Shown in pieces: positions 7,756 through 18,202 of a stretch of DNA of 34,211 nucleotides. The stretch is from Gammaproteobacteria bacterium (GTDB lineage: Bacteria; Pseudomonadota; Gammaproteobacteria; Eutrophobiales; Eutrophobiaceae): contig JAJFKK010000046.1 in NCBI GenBank assembly GCA_021773245.1, positions 1 to 34,211 on the forward strand, given 5' to 3'. The notes under the pieces are model-generated. The model was not told where the DNA came from and did no database searches. It saw only the letters and a list, made by a program, of their open reading frames with translations. The position numbers and the translations under genes were made by a program. How positions within the stretch are numbered: the first letter of the stretch is position 1; each line of letters begins with the position of its first letter.

Positions 7756-9882
7756 ATGTGTAAATCGAAGTATTTTATTGCTGGTACTATTTTTTCTGCC
7801 ATTTTTAATGTGTCGCCTGTATTGGCAGATCACCCTGAAGTTTTATCCGATGTAACCGTTTCTGGCGAAGTCGATACTGGTTTTAGTCCGACTCATATCC
7901 AGTTTGATGCCATGCGTTCAGGTGTGAGTGACATCTCAGAATTAATGAGCAAAGTCCCAGGTGGGAGTTTTAATAATAATGGTCCGCTTAGCGGTCAAAC
8001 CCAATATCGGGGTATGTTTGGAACACGCATGAATGTCAGAGTTGATGGAATGTACCTTAACTCTGGTGGTCCTAACTGGATGGATCCCCCACTACATTAT
8101 CTACCAGCCACTTTATTGGAATCAATGGAAGTAAGTCGTGGCATTGCGCCAGTTAGTTCTGGTACAGGAATAGGTGGCTATGTAAAAGCTAATACTAAAT
8201 CAAGTCAGTTTACGAGTAGTGATGAATTTGAATTTCATGGTGATATTCAGACAAGCATACATAGTGTAGATGATGGTTATAACCTTGGCGGTGTATTGGC
8301 GTATTCAAATAATAAACATCGTTTTCATATTCTCGGCGCTAGAGATGAAGCTGATGATATTGATTTCGGTGATGGTGAAATTAATGGTACTGAACATGAA
8401 AGAGATAACTACGGTTTTGGTTATGGCTTTCAACAAGGACAACAGGAACTGGCTTTAAATTTCCGTCACCAAGACACGGGTAGAAGTGGTAACCCATCAC
8501 TTCCTTTAGATATTGTATTTTTAGACACAGAATTATTTAACGCAAAATACAATACTAAATGGAACAACATTAATATTGAAACCAGCATCAATTACACTGA
8601 TGTCGGACATCAAATGGATAACTTCACTCTTCGACCTGTACCTGACTTCTTTACACCAGGCGGAACAACAGATCGTCGATTAGTCAATGCAACTAGTGAT
8701 AGTTTGGTTTACGCCTTAAAAGGAACACTAGCAATTGCCAAAGGTAATTTAACCGTTGGTTTTGACACCTCTTTTAATCAACATGATTCAACAGTGCTTG
8801 ATCCGGTTCAGGCATCATTTTTTGTTACTAACTTCAATAATGTTCAGAATGATACCTACAGTTTTTTTGCTGAAACAAAACAACAACTGACTGAACGTAC
8901 TGGAATTGAATTAGGTGTTCGTTATACACGTGTTGAAATGGATGCCGATGATGTTGATGCTATTGTATCCCCTGCGGGAACGTTACCTGCTGCTGCAACT
9001 ACTCTCAGAAATACTTTTAATTCATCAGATAGAAGTCAGGAAGACAATAATGTTGATTGGGTCGCTGAACTCAATTATGACGCTAATGACCACCTAACTG
9101 TAGAACTGGGTGTTGCACGCAAAACACGATCACCCTACTACCTTGAACGTTATCTTTGGATACCTTTAGAAGTTAATGCAGGCTTGGGTGACAGTAATGG
9201 TTATGTTGGCGACGTCAATCTTGATCCGGAAGTATCACATCAGATCGAATTAGGTTTAGATTGGCACCATCATCATTATTATGTCGCACCACGTGTCTAT
9301 TATCGGACTGTCGATGATTACATTCAAGGCACAGCTTCTACTAATGCAGCAGTAATAGGTGTAGGCACATTAAATAGTGAAACAACTCCTCTTGTATTCA
9401 CCAATGTCGAAGCCGAATTTTATGGTGCTGATGCTAATTGGGGTTATTCATTCAATGAAAGATGGCGACTTGATGGTGTAATCAGTTACGTTCAAGGTAA
9501 ACGTCGTGATATCGATGATAATCTATATCGAATCGCACCTTTAAATACCACACTTGCACTAACACATGAACGTGCAACATGGTCGACAACGGTTGAAGGT
9601 ATCTTTATTGCTGAGCAACATGATATATCAGATACGATCGTAACTAGCGAATCAAGAACAAACAATGACTCTACACCAGGATATGTCTTGATGAATATTT
9701 CAGGAAAGTGGAGTCCGACACACGATTTAACGTTAAATGCAGGCGTAAGTAATTTATTAGATAAAAATTACACAAATCATCTCAGCGGTTTTAATCGTAA
9801 CAGTGGCGGAGTTATCCCTGTTGGCAACCGTTTGCCTGGTCAGGGACGCAATGTATTTGCTACTGTCTCTTACGAATGGTGA
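7756..9882 (+). CDS. TonB-dependent outer membrane receptor, possibly copper/metal type
   Basis: Signal peptide, plug domain (QYRGMFGTRMNVRVDGMYLNSGGPNWMDPPLHYLP), long beta-barrel, C-terminal NLLDKNYTNHLSG...GRNVFATVSYEW; VYYRTVDDYIQG segment resembles TonB-copper-type receptors. Confidence 0.9.
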   Translation: MCKSKYFIAGTIFSAIFNVSPVLADHPEVLSDVTVSGEVDTGFSPTHIQFDAMRSGVSDISELMSKVPGGSFNNNGPLSGQTQYRGMFGTRMNVRVDGMYLNSGGPNWMDPPLHYLPATLLESMEVSRGIAPVSSGTGIGGYVKANTKSSQFTSSDEFEFHGDIQTSIHSVDDGYNLGGVLAYSNNKHRFHILGARDEADDIDFGDGEINGTEHERDNYGFGYGFQQGQQELALNFRHQDTGRSGNPSLPLDIVFLDTELFNAKYNTKWNNINIETSINYTDVGHQMDNFTLRPVPDFFTPGGTTDRRLVNATSDSLVYALKGTLAIAKGNLTVGFDTSFNQHDSTVLDPVQASFFVTNFNNVQNDTYSFFAETKQQLTERTGIELGVRYTRVEMDADDVDAIVSPAGTLPAAATTLRNTFNSSDRSQEDNNVDWVAELNYDANDHLTVELGVARKTRSPYYLERYLWIPLEVNAGLGDSNGYVGDVNLDPEVSHQIELGLDWHHHHYYVAPRVYYRTVDDYIQGTASTNAAVIGVGTLNSETTPLVFTNVEAEFYGADANWGYSFNERWRLDGVISYVQGKRRDIDDNLYRIAPLNTTLALTHERATWSTTVEGIFIAEQHDISDTIVTSESRTNNDSTPGYVLMNISGKWSPTHDLTLNAGVSNLLDKNYTNHLSGFNRNSGGVIPVGNRLPGQGRNVFATVSYEW

Positions 9883-9950
9883 TTTTCATATAATTTAACT
9901 TAAACGTAATTAAGGTATTAATCAGTTATTTTCAATCAAGTATTTACACA

Positions 9951-9983
9951 AATAATATCTTGTGCGTAGCACAAGATATTATT
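9951..9983. terminator. putative intrinsic terminator/hairpin after the TonB receptor
   Basis: 15-bp perfect arms AATAATATCTTGTGC-gta-GCACAAGATATTATT. Confidence 0.6.
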
Positions 9984-10086
9984 TATAATTGCGAAACTTC
10001 GAAAATAACAGCCATACCGGCTTCATCAATTCATAACAAATTCTTGATATTCAATTTTATAATTTCATTAAGTTAGGAGAAAAAAC

Positions 10087-10368
10087 ATGAGTAAAGCAAC
10101 TGCACGCCATATTTTGGTTAAATCTGAAGAAGAATGCGAATCACTAAAACAAAAGATCGAAGACGGTACTGATTTTGAAGAAGTAGCAAAAGAACATTCG
10201 ACTTGCCCTTCTGGACGAAATGGCGGCGATCTTGGTGAATTTGGTCCAGGACAAATGGTAAAAGAATTTGATGAAGTTGTATTTAGTGGTGATTTGGATA
10301 CCGTACACGGCCCGGTTAAAACTCAATTTGGCTATCACTTATTGGAAATCACGAGTCGCGAAGACTAA
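10087..10368 (+). CDS. parvulin-type peptidyl-prolyl cis-trans isomerase (PpiC-like)
   Basis: ATARHILVKSEEECESLKQKI...FEEVAKEHSTCPSGRNGGDLGEFGPGQMVKEFDEVVF...TQFGYHLLEI is canonical for small parvulins. Confidence 0.95.
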   Translation: MSKATARHILVKSEEECESLKQKIEDGTDFEEVAKEHSTCPSGRNGGDLGEFGPGQMVKEFDEVVFSGDLDTVHGPVKTQFGYHLLEITSRED

Positions 10369-10394
10369 TTTTATTCAAAAAGATTGTAATTAAA

Positions 10395-10432
10395 ACCTAT
10401 GAGTTATTAAAACTAACTAATAACTCATAGGT
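10395..10432. terminator. bidirectional hairpin terminator between convergent parvulin and GNAT genes
   Basis: 15-bp perfect arms ACCTATGAGTTATTA-aaactaac-TAATAACTCATAGGT, with A/T-rich flanks on both sides. Confidence 0.75.
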
Positions 10433-10462
10433 ATTTTCATAACACTGAAGCAATAATCTTGG

Positions 10463-10897
10463 TTACTTAGATAAAAACTTAATCATTTTTAGATGTGGGA
10501 TACCGGCATCATCGAATACATCACCCTCTTCTTCAAAACCAAACTTTCTATAAAAACTAACTGCATCAATTTGAGAATTAAGAAAAACTGCTTTCATGTT
10601 TTTTAATTCTGCTACTGATAAAAGCTTTTCTAAAATTTTACTGCCAACACCTGATTGTCGATAAGATTTTAATACTGCCATTCGACCAATCTGACCATTT
10701 TCTAATATACGACCTGTTGCAATAGCATCATTATTTGATTTAACAAGAACATGTACGCAAGCATCGTCATATTCATCCCATTCCATTTCTTCAGGAACAT
10801 GTTGCTCTTCAATAAAGACGTCCGTTCGAATATATCGCAAATGACTTTCTTCGTCTCGCCATTTAACTTCTTCAATTTGAAACTCAAAATCATTCAT
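10463..10897 (-). CDS. GNAT family N-acetyltransferase
   Basis: RTDVFIEEQHVPEEMEWDEYDDACVHVLV...ATGRILENGQIGRMAVLKSYRQSGVGSKILEKLL; start at 10897 (MNDFEFQIEEV) preferred over 10921, overlapping the upstream gene by 8 bp. Confidence 0.9.
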   Translation of the reverse strand: MNDFEFQIEEVKWRDEESHLRYIRTDVFIEEQHVPEEMEWDEYDDACVHVLVKSNNDAIATGRILENGQIGRMAVLKSYRQSGVGSKILEKLLSVAELKNMKAVFLNSQIDAVSFYRKFGFEEEGDVFDDAGIPHLKMIKFLSK

Positions 10898-12035
10898 CAA
10901 AAAAGAAATAATTACCGTCATATAATTTATAAAGCAAATCTAATGCAGCAAGTTCATCACAACATTTCATCACATGTTCATAGTCAATAGCGTGACGTGA
11001 ACTAATATAGCTTACTAAAGATAAATAACTATCTGACAAACTTAACTCTTCGCCGGCAATAAACAGACTGATCGAGTCTTCGTTTTTGATAAAGGATAAG
11101 CGTATATTCCCATTCCGCGTTAAACTACCTAAATCCTTAAATTGTTGCCAAAATTCGCTCTCGTCAAGCTCCTCATTTTCATACTCTTGCTCATTACTCT
11201 TCTCAGTAATAAAACAACCAAACCAACTACTAAACTTATCTGCATCAACATTTGATAAACGCATTAACTTTTTAATAGCATCAATATGTTCTTTTCTTAT
11301 TTCACCCGGCGAAGCTTGCAATGTTAATTCTGGATCAGAATAAAAAACCTCCTCGACCGATTCATCATTTTTGTCTGTATATGCAATTAATAATTCTTTT
11401 CGTGTCGGTGCGCGAAAGCCAATAGAAAAAGTTAAACAATCATCAAGTGCAATACCATGATGCGCAACGCCGGGAGGTAAATAAAGCATATCACCTGGTT
11501 CTAATACCCAATCCTGTTTGGAATCAAATTCATTTAGTATGCGTAAATCTGAGTCAGGTATAAAGTCATCATCGTCATAATCGTTTTCATTAATATGCCA
11601 ATGACGTTTACCTTGAACTTGTAATAAAAACACATCGTAATTATCCAAATGCGGACCAACACTACCCTGTGCTTGAGCAAAGCTAATCATTAGATCATCA
11701 ATGCGCCAAGTAGGTATAAAATCAAACTCATCAAGTAAACAAGCTAGTTCAGGAATATGATGATCGACTGATTGTACTAACAAGGTCCAATGCGTTTCAG
11801 GCAAGGAAGTAAAGTCGTTTTCAACAAAGGGGCCGTGACGGAGCTGCCAAGGTTTATCGCCTCCTTGTTCTTGAATTAATCGTGACTCAATTCCCTCTTC
11901 GCATGCTAAACCTGCTAATTCTTCTGCAGAAAGTGGACTTTGATAATCAGGAAACGCCTGTCGTATTAGCAAAGGTTTCTTTTGCCAATATTGTTTTAAA
12001 AATTCTTCACGACTTAAGTCGCCTAGTATATACAT
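10890..12035 (-). CDS. roxA: JmjC/cupin ribosomal oxygenase (RoxA/YcfD-like)
   Basis: EFLKQYWQKKPLLIRQAFPDYQSPLSAEELAGLACEEGIESRLI, GSVGPHLDNYDVFLLQVQGKRHW (iron-binding HxD), LEPGDMLYLPPGVAHHGIA. Confidence 0.92.
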   Translation of the reverse strand: MYILGDLSREEFLKQYWQKKPLLIRQAFPDYQSPLSAEELAGLACEEGIESRLIQEQGGDKPWQLRHGPFVENDFTSLPETHWTLLVQSVDHHIPELACLLDEFDFIPTWRIDDLMISFAQAQGSVGPHLDNYDVFLLQVQGKRHWHINENDYDDDDFIPDSDLRILNEFDSKQDWVLEPGDMLYLPPGVAHHGIALDDCLTFSIGFRAPTRKELLIAYTDKNDESVEEVFYSDPELTLQASPGEIRKEHIDAIKKLMRLSNVDADKFSSWFGCFITEKSNEQEYENEELDESEFWQQFKDLGSLTRNGNIRLSFIKNEDSISLFIAGEELSLSDSYLSLVSYISSRHAIDYEHVMKCCDELAALDLLYKLYDGNYFFFDE

Positions 12036-12048
12036 GATTAATTATTAA

Positions 12049-12435
12049 TTAGTTTTTATATGGAGGCCGACTATCTGCCATGAGTTTATCCAGCTTCTTT
12101 TGAGCTTGCTTAGGCTTGACTAAATCTTTTGATTCTAACATCTCGCAATCATCATTAATCATTTGCTCAATCGTAACAGGGTAATGTTTACAATCGTCGG
12201 GACGATCATAATAGATGTCGCATGTATAGATATTTTGATCAGGTACTTTTCTAAGCCACGGGCACAGTTCTAATTGTTTTCCCGTTTCCGGATCCATCCA
12301 GATTTTTCCATCTGATACATAGCGATATAGTTCAGGATTAATTATATCCCATAATTCTATTTCACTTGCAGTTACAGAAAGGCCAGCATTGCCATATTTC
12401 GTACAACATTTTCCACACTGATTACATTCTTTCAC
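12049..12435 (-). CDS. YkgJ-family cysteine cluster protein (putative Zn/Fe-binding)
   Basis: CNQCGKCCTKYGNAGLSVTASEIELW ... CPWLRKV...YTCDIYYDRPDDCKHYP. Confidence 0.88.
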   Translation of the reverse strand: MKECNQCGKCCTKYGNAGLSVTASEIELWDIINPELYRYVSDGKIWMDPETGKQLELCPWLRKVPDQNIYTCDIYYDRPDDCKHYPVTIEQMINDDCEMLESKDLVKPKQAQKKLDKLMADSRPPYKN

Positions 12436-12648
12436 GTTATTTTCTTTATCAGCTATGGGGGGGGTAATGAAGTGGTATGTTTTTACAGTTGTTTAATGCT
12501 TTACGTTACTACTCTTCCAGTTTTTGTGCCAGTACCTCCAAAGAAAATAATTTAACAATTGAACATCATCTGCTAGCGTAGCTTCTAGTATTTTAAATTT
12601 ACTTTTACGGGAAAAAGTCAATTCCATTGATCTTCAATCACTTAAATT

Positions 12649-12671
12649 GTCCATAGTTATTAACTATGGAC
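12649..12671. promoter_or_regulatory. putative OxyR operator upstream of katG
   Basis: Perfect palindrome GTCCATAGTT-ATT-AACTATGGAC; the inner ATAGTTATTAACTAT fits the OxyR motif ATAGnTnnnAnCTAT at every defined position. Confidence 0.65.
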
Positions 12672-12695
12672 ATGAAACAAATTATCAATTATAAA
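12667..12695 (+). promoter_or_regulatory. putative sigma70 promoter of katG
   Basis: TGGACA (12667-12672), 17-nt spacer, TATAAA (12690-12695); the -35 overlaps the OxyR-like palindrome. Confidence 0.5.
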
Positions 12696-12734
12696 TATGA
12701 CAATTCTTTCTGTAACATTCTTCAACGATAATAA

Positions 12735-14918
<2,184 letters not shown>

Positions 14919-14946
14919 GTAGTTAGTTTAGATAAACCCTTAAGTT

Positions 14947-14980
14947 GTTGCCCCAGAGTTTTTCTGGGGCTCAACTTTTT
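14947..14980 (+). terminator. intrinsic terminator of katG
   Basis: GTTGCCCCAGA-gtttt-TCTGGGGCTCAAC followed by TTTTT. Confidence 0.85.
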
Positions 14981-15128
14981 AAAAATTTGTTTCGCCTTCT
15001 CCGGCGAGTCGGCTGCTCTTTCATGTCCATGCGATCGCATGCATAAGTACTGTAGGAATGCAGGAATCTTTAGGTCACTTCTCTTTGTAGTTGTAATTGA
15101 CGAGAAGAAACATAAGAACAAATAAGAG

Positions 15129-15160
15129 ATAAATAAATATACATATATATATTTATTTAT
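15129..15160. repeat. AT-only inverted repeat
   Basis: ATAAATAAATATA-catata-TATATTTATTTAT, 13-bp perfect arms between katG and the convergent methyltransferase gene. Confidence 0.5.
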
Positions 15161-15204
15161 AAGAACAATAGATTTTACCTATATTTGATATGGTTTACTT
15201 GGTT

Positions 15205-15672
15205 CTAAGAATGACCTTTATTAATTCTGTCGTACATAACAATACTACCGGTAACCGCGACGTTTAAAGAATGTTCACCAGGGAGTTTAATGACTGATTG
15301 GCACTGCTCGATAATCAGAGGTGGTAAACCGCTTACTTCATTACCTAGTAAATAGATAACTCTATCAGGATGAACATACTCACCTAGCGGCACAGCATCT
15401 TCTCCCATTTCTACCGCAACTAACTGCGTAGAAAAAGGTATATTCTCTTTAAGTTCGTCAAAGGTTTTATAATGATACAGTGGAATCTTCGTCCAGGATT
15501 TCGTGACATCACTACCTTCAATTTTATATTTCTTACCAACAGTAAATATAAAACTCGCACCCAAGATATAAGCCGAACGCCAAAGCGTACCGATATTAAT
15601 CTCATCAGTATTGTTTAATATTCCAATACCAAAAAAACCGTAATCATCTTCAATGTTTTTTACTCGTGACAT
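15205..15672 (-). CDS. SpoU/TrmH-family RNA methyltransferase
   Basis: FGIGILNNTDEINIGTLWRSAYILGASFIFTVG, VIYLLGNEVSGLPPLIIEQCQSVIKLPGEHSLNVAVTGSIVMYDR (SPOUT knot motifs); the ORF extends to 15708 but 15672 is a likely start. Confidence 0.88.
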   Translation of the reverse strand: MSRVKNIEDDYGFFGIGILNNTDEINIGTLWRSAYILGASFIFTVGKKYKIEGSDVTKSWTKIPLYHYKTFDELKENIPFSTQLVAVEMGEDAVPLGEYVHPDRVIYLLGNEVSGLPPLIIEQCQSVIKLPGEHSLNVAVTGSIVMYDRINKGHS

Positions 15673-15792
15673 AGTGAATTTACATAGAAATTTGCTGGAT
15701 ATTAACACCTTGTTAGATAGCTTAGGCGTCTAATTGATTCATGGAAGATTGCCGCACTACTTATTTACTTATCAGAGCTGCTTGCCATGCAT

Positions 15793-15811
15793 GTATATGA
15801 TGATAATATAC
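15793..15811. promoter_or_regulatory. inverted repeat immediately upstream of the BrnT-like start, putative autoregulatory operator
   Basis: GTATAT-gatgata-ATATAC ending 4 nt before ATG 15816. Confidence 0.4.
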
Positions 15812-15815
15812 AACC

Positions 15816-16127
15816 ATGATTGATTGGACTCAACTAACTGGCTTTGATTGGGACGATGGAAATTCCCGTAAAAGCAAAGATAAACACGAGGTTAACCAAT
15901 CGGAAGCAGAGCATGTGTTTTTCAATCAACCTCTTTTGATATTGGAAGATATCAAACATAGCCAGGAGGAAAGCCGCTTCCATGCATTGGGCATTACAGA
16001 TGATGAGCGATTTTTGCATATTAGCTTCACCTTGCGTGCTTCAGGAGAATTGATACGAATTATTTCTGCACGTGAGATGCACAAAAAAGAGAGAAATATT
16101 TATGAGCAAACAAAAACAGATACCTAA
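15816..16127 (+). CDS. BrnT-family type II toxin (DUF497-like)
   Basis: FDWDDGNSRKSKDKHEVNQSEAEHVFFNQPLLILEDIKHSQEESRFHALGITDDERFLHISFTLRASGELIRIISAREMHKKERNIYE matches the BrnT pattern. Confidence 0.9.
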   Translation: MIDWTQLTGFDWDDGNSRKSKDKHEVNQSEAEHVFFNQPLLILEDIKHSQEESRFHALGITDDERFLHISFTLRASGELIRIISAREMHKKERNIYEQTKTDT

Positions 16128-16377
16128 GTTCAAAACTGAAGCAGAGGAACGCGCTTTCTGGGAAAAGAATGATTCCAATGATTTTTTAAATTGGAAAGAA
16201 GCTAAGCTTGCCGCTTTTCCAAATTTAAAGCCGTCTACCAAAACGATATCCTTACGTTTGCCAGAAGGTTTACTTGATCGTATTAAGATCGAAGCCAATA
16301 AACGTGATATGCCCTACCAGTCACTTATCAAAGTTTGGCTTTCTGAAGATGTAAAAGAAAGTCAAAAACTAGGGTAG
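16102..16377 (+). CDS. BrnA/CopG-like antitoxin
   Basis: Overlaps the toxin 3' end; ribbon-helix-helix-like C-terminus TKTISLRLPEGLLDRIKIEANKRDMPYQSLIKVWLSEDV; AFWEKNDSNDFLNW segment typical of CopG antitoxins. Confidence 0.85.
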   Translation: MSKQKQIPKFKTEAEERAFWEKNDSNDFLNWKEAKLAAFPNLKPSTKTISLRLPEGLLDRIKIEANKRDMPYQSLIKVWLSEDVKESQKLG

Positions 16378-16431
16378 ATACTAAATAGTAGGCCTTGTTC
16401 ATTGCTAGCAAGTAACAAAGACTGCCGCTGC

Positions 16432-16677
16432 TTATTTACATACATTTTTTCCCAACAACAGATTAAGAACCACTTCAATTTGGTCGCTGTTCATCCAGTC
16501 TTTTTCAAATAGTATGGTTCCAAGCAACCTATGCTTTTCTCCAGCAATATTTTCATCAACCTGAATGCTCAATGCAGATTTGAGTTGATCTGTAGTGATA
16601 TATCCTTTTTCTATAGCAATTTGACCAAATCTCGGACAGTATTTTTCTGAAATTCTTTTGCGTATCTCTGTAGACAT
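16432..16677 (-). CDS. small MshEN/T2SSE_N-like protein (81 aa)
   Basis: RFGQIAIEKGYITTDQLKSALSIQ matches the 24-residue MshEN motif spacing (RLGxxhhxxGhhxxxxLxxxLxxQ) apart from L2 to F; a second, degenerate half-repeat LLGTILFEKDWMNSDQIEVVLNLL follows. Confidence 0.6.
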   Translation of the reverse strand: MSTEIRKRISEKYCPRFGQIAIEKGYITTDQLKSALSIQVDENIAGEKHRLLGTILFEKDWMNSDQIEVVLNLLLGKNVCK

Positions 16678-16779
16678 AAAATCTCCTTATTTTATCTGCT
16701 CGTTCATATCTCACAAGGTATGCCAAATATATTCCCAAGGAGACTATATTATGAATAATGTTAAATCCTCACTTATTAG

Positions 16780-16929
16780 TTAAGCATTTACTTTGAGATA
16801 GTCAACTGGCAAGACGATAACGAACAAAACCCAATCTGGCTTAAATTTAGCAAGAAGCAAGACCTAAACCCACAACGCGTGGTAATTTAACATCAATTAT
16901 TAAATTGGTTCGACCCAGACAAGCAATAA
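16780..16929 (+). pseudogene. coding remnant of unknown family, internal TAA
   Basis: Frame reads LSIYFEIVNWQDDNEQNPIWLKFSKKQDLNPQRVVI*HQLLNWFDPDKQ*; protein-like composition, no start codon, internal TAA at 16888-16890. Confidence 0.4.
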
Positions 16930-17033
16930 AAATAGCATTACAGTATGACTAAAGCGTATAGAGTGATTGAGGACAGTCATACTATTGGTAAAATAGTAAT
17001 AGAGATAGATTCTTAACGGGGAGTTATATAATT

Positions 17034-17483
17034 ATGAATAAAGCATTTAATTTGCTGAGAGATATTATATTTCTAATTTTTCCTGCACTGATTGGCTATA
17101 TAATTATCATACTCTTCATTGAACACCCTAACTTAATTGAATACGAAGTAATTACTCTTTTTTCTTTGGTCTTAGGTGGTGTTGCAGTAGGCTGGAATTT
17201 TAGAAAGGAACAAGGAGATTCAAGCATAGGCACTTGTTTAGCTTCCGGCAGCAAATTATATATCTCTTTTTTTATTTATTCCTTATTTCTCGTCCTGTTA
17301 TTTTCTATTTTCATAATTTTATTTAATTTTCTTTTGGGTCGTGACGCTAACAGCATCACTGCTGCACCGTTATTAGTTGTGCTAAAGTTAGGTGCCATTG
17401 CAATTGGTTATAAGTGGATTTGTATTTACGCTTCAATGATCATTGGCAACTGGTTATATGGTTGGAAAAAAGAGTCTAATTAA
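17034..17483 (+). CDS. hypothetical membrane protein (several predicted TM segments)
   Basis: 149-aa ORF with GGGGAG ribosome-binding site upstream and multiple hydrophobic segments. Confidence 0.65.
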   Translation: MNKAFNLLRDIIFLIFPALIGYIIIILFIEHPNLIEYEVITLFSLVLGGVAVGWNFRKEQGDSSIGTCLASGSKLYISFFIYSLFLVLLFSIFIILFNFLLGRDANSITAAPLLVVLKLGAIAIGYKWICIYASMIIGNWLYGWKKESN

Positions 17484-17602
17484 ATTATCACTCTAAATTA
17501 ATCCGCTTCGAGAACATGTCGGTTTACATTATTCTCGAGTGAGCTGAGTTATTCGTAAGGCAAAAGCAAGGACTGACCCTGTCGTTTTGATATATTTTAA
17601 AA

Positions 17603-18202
17603 TCATGCCGCTGGAAGTTTATATGTAACATTTCCTTCTCGCACAATGATAAATTTCTTTTTTTTCATTTGATTAATTAGCGCTTGCAGTTCTTTTTCTT
17701 CTAATTTTTTTGTGAATATTGAATTTATACTATTTGATAAGGTTTTTAACTTCCTGGGTTTAGACTGTCCTCTTCCTATTAGATTTTTAACAATAGCTGA
17801 AATTTTTTCATCACTGCTGGTAGAACTTGAAACTTTCAACGCTGGGATTTCTGCCAAGTCTCTTTCTCTTTGTACTTTAATATTTCTGGTTTTCAGATGA
17901 CTAATGAGCGGATCAAATCCAGTATCTTTTGAGATTATATGGAAAAATGCTTTTGGATCTTTCGAAGCAAGTTCACCTATATAATAAGCAATATGGAAAT
18001 CTAATGCGTTTGGACCATTGCCAGAAATTTTAATGTACTTTGCATCCTTTCCAAGTTCTTGCATAGCAGATGCTAAATCAAAAGAAACTTTAGTTTGGCT
18101 AGCCCCAACAAAAATATATATCTTGAAAGGATGATTCGCCAGAATTTCTAAATTTTTTGGCTGAACATTTTCAAAATCAATAAGAACATAATTTGTTTCC
18201 AT
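17603..18202 (-). CDS. NYN/PIN-like domain protein
   Basis: NYVLIDFENVQPKNLEIL...KIYIFVGASQTKVSFDLASAMQELGKDAKYIKISGNGPNALDFHIAYYIGEL...FHIISKDTGFDPLISHLK: conserved acidic positions of the PIN/NYN fold; C-terminal winged-helix-like tail. Confidence 0.85.
   Translation of the reverse strand: METNYVLIDFENVQPKNLEILANHPFKIYIFVGASQTKVSFDLASAMQELGKDAKYIKISGNGPNALDFHIAYYIGELASKDPKAFFHIISKDTGFDPLISHLKTRNIKVQRERDLAEIPALKVSSSTSSDEKISAIVKNLIGRGQSKPRKLKTLSNSINSIFTKKLEEKELQALINQMKKKKFIIVREGNVTYKLPAA

Noticed and set aside
16041-16298. 85-aa ORF antisense to the BrnA-like gene
   Set aside because: Opposite a supported antitoxin gene with no motif of its own.
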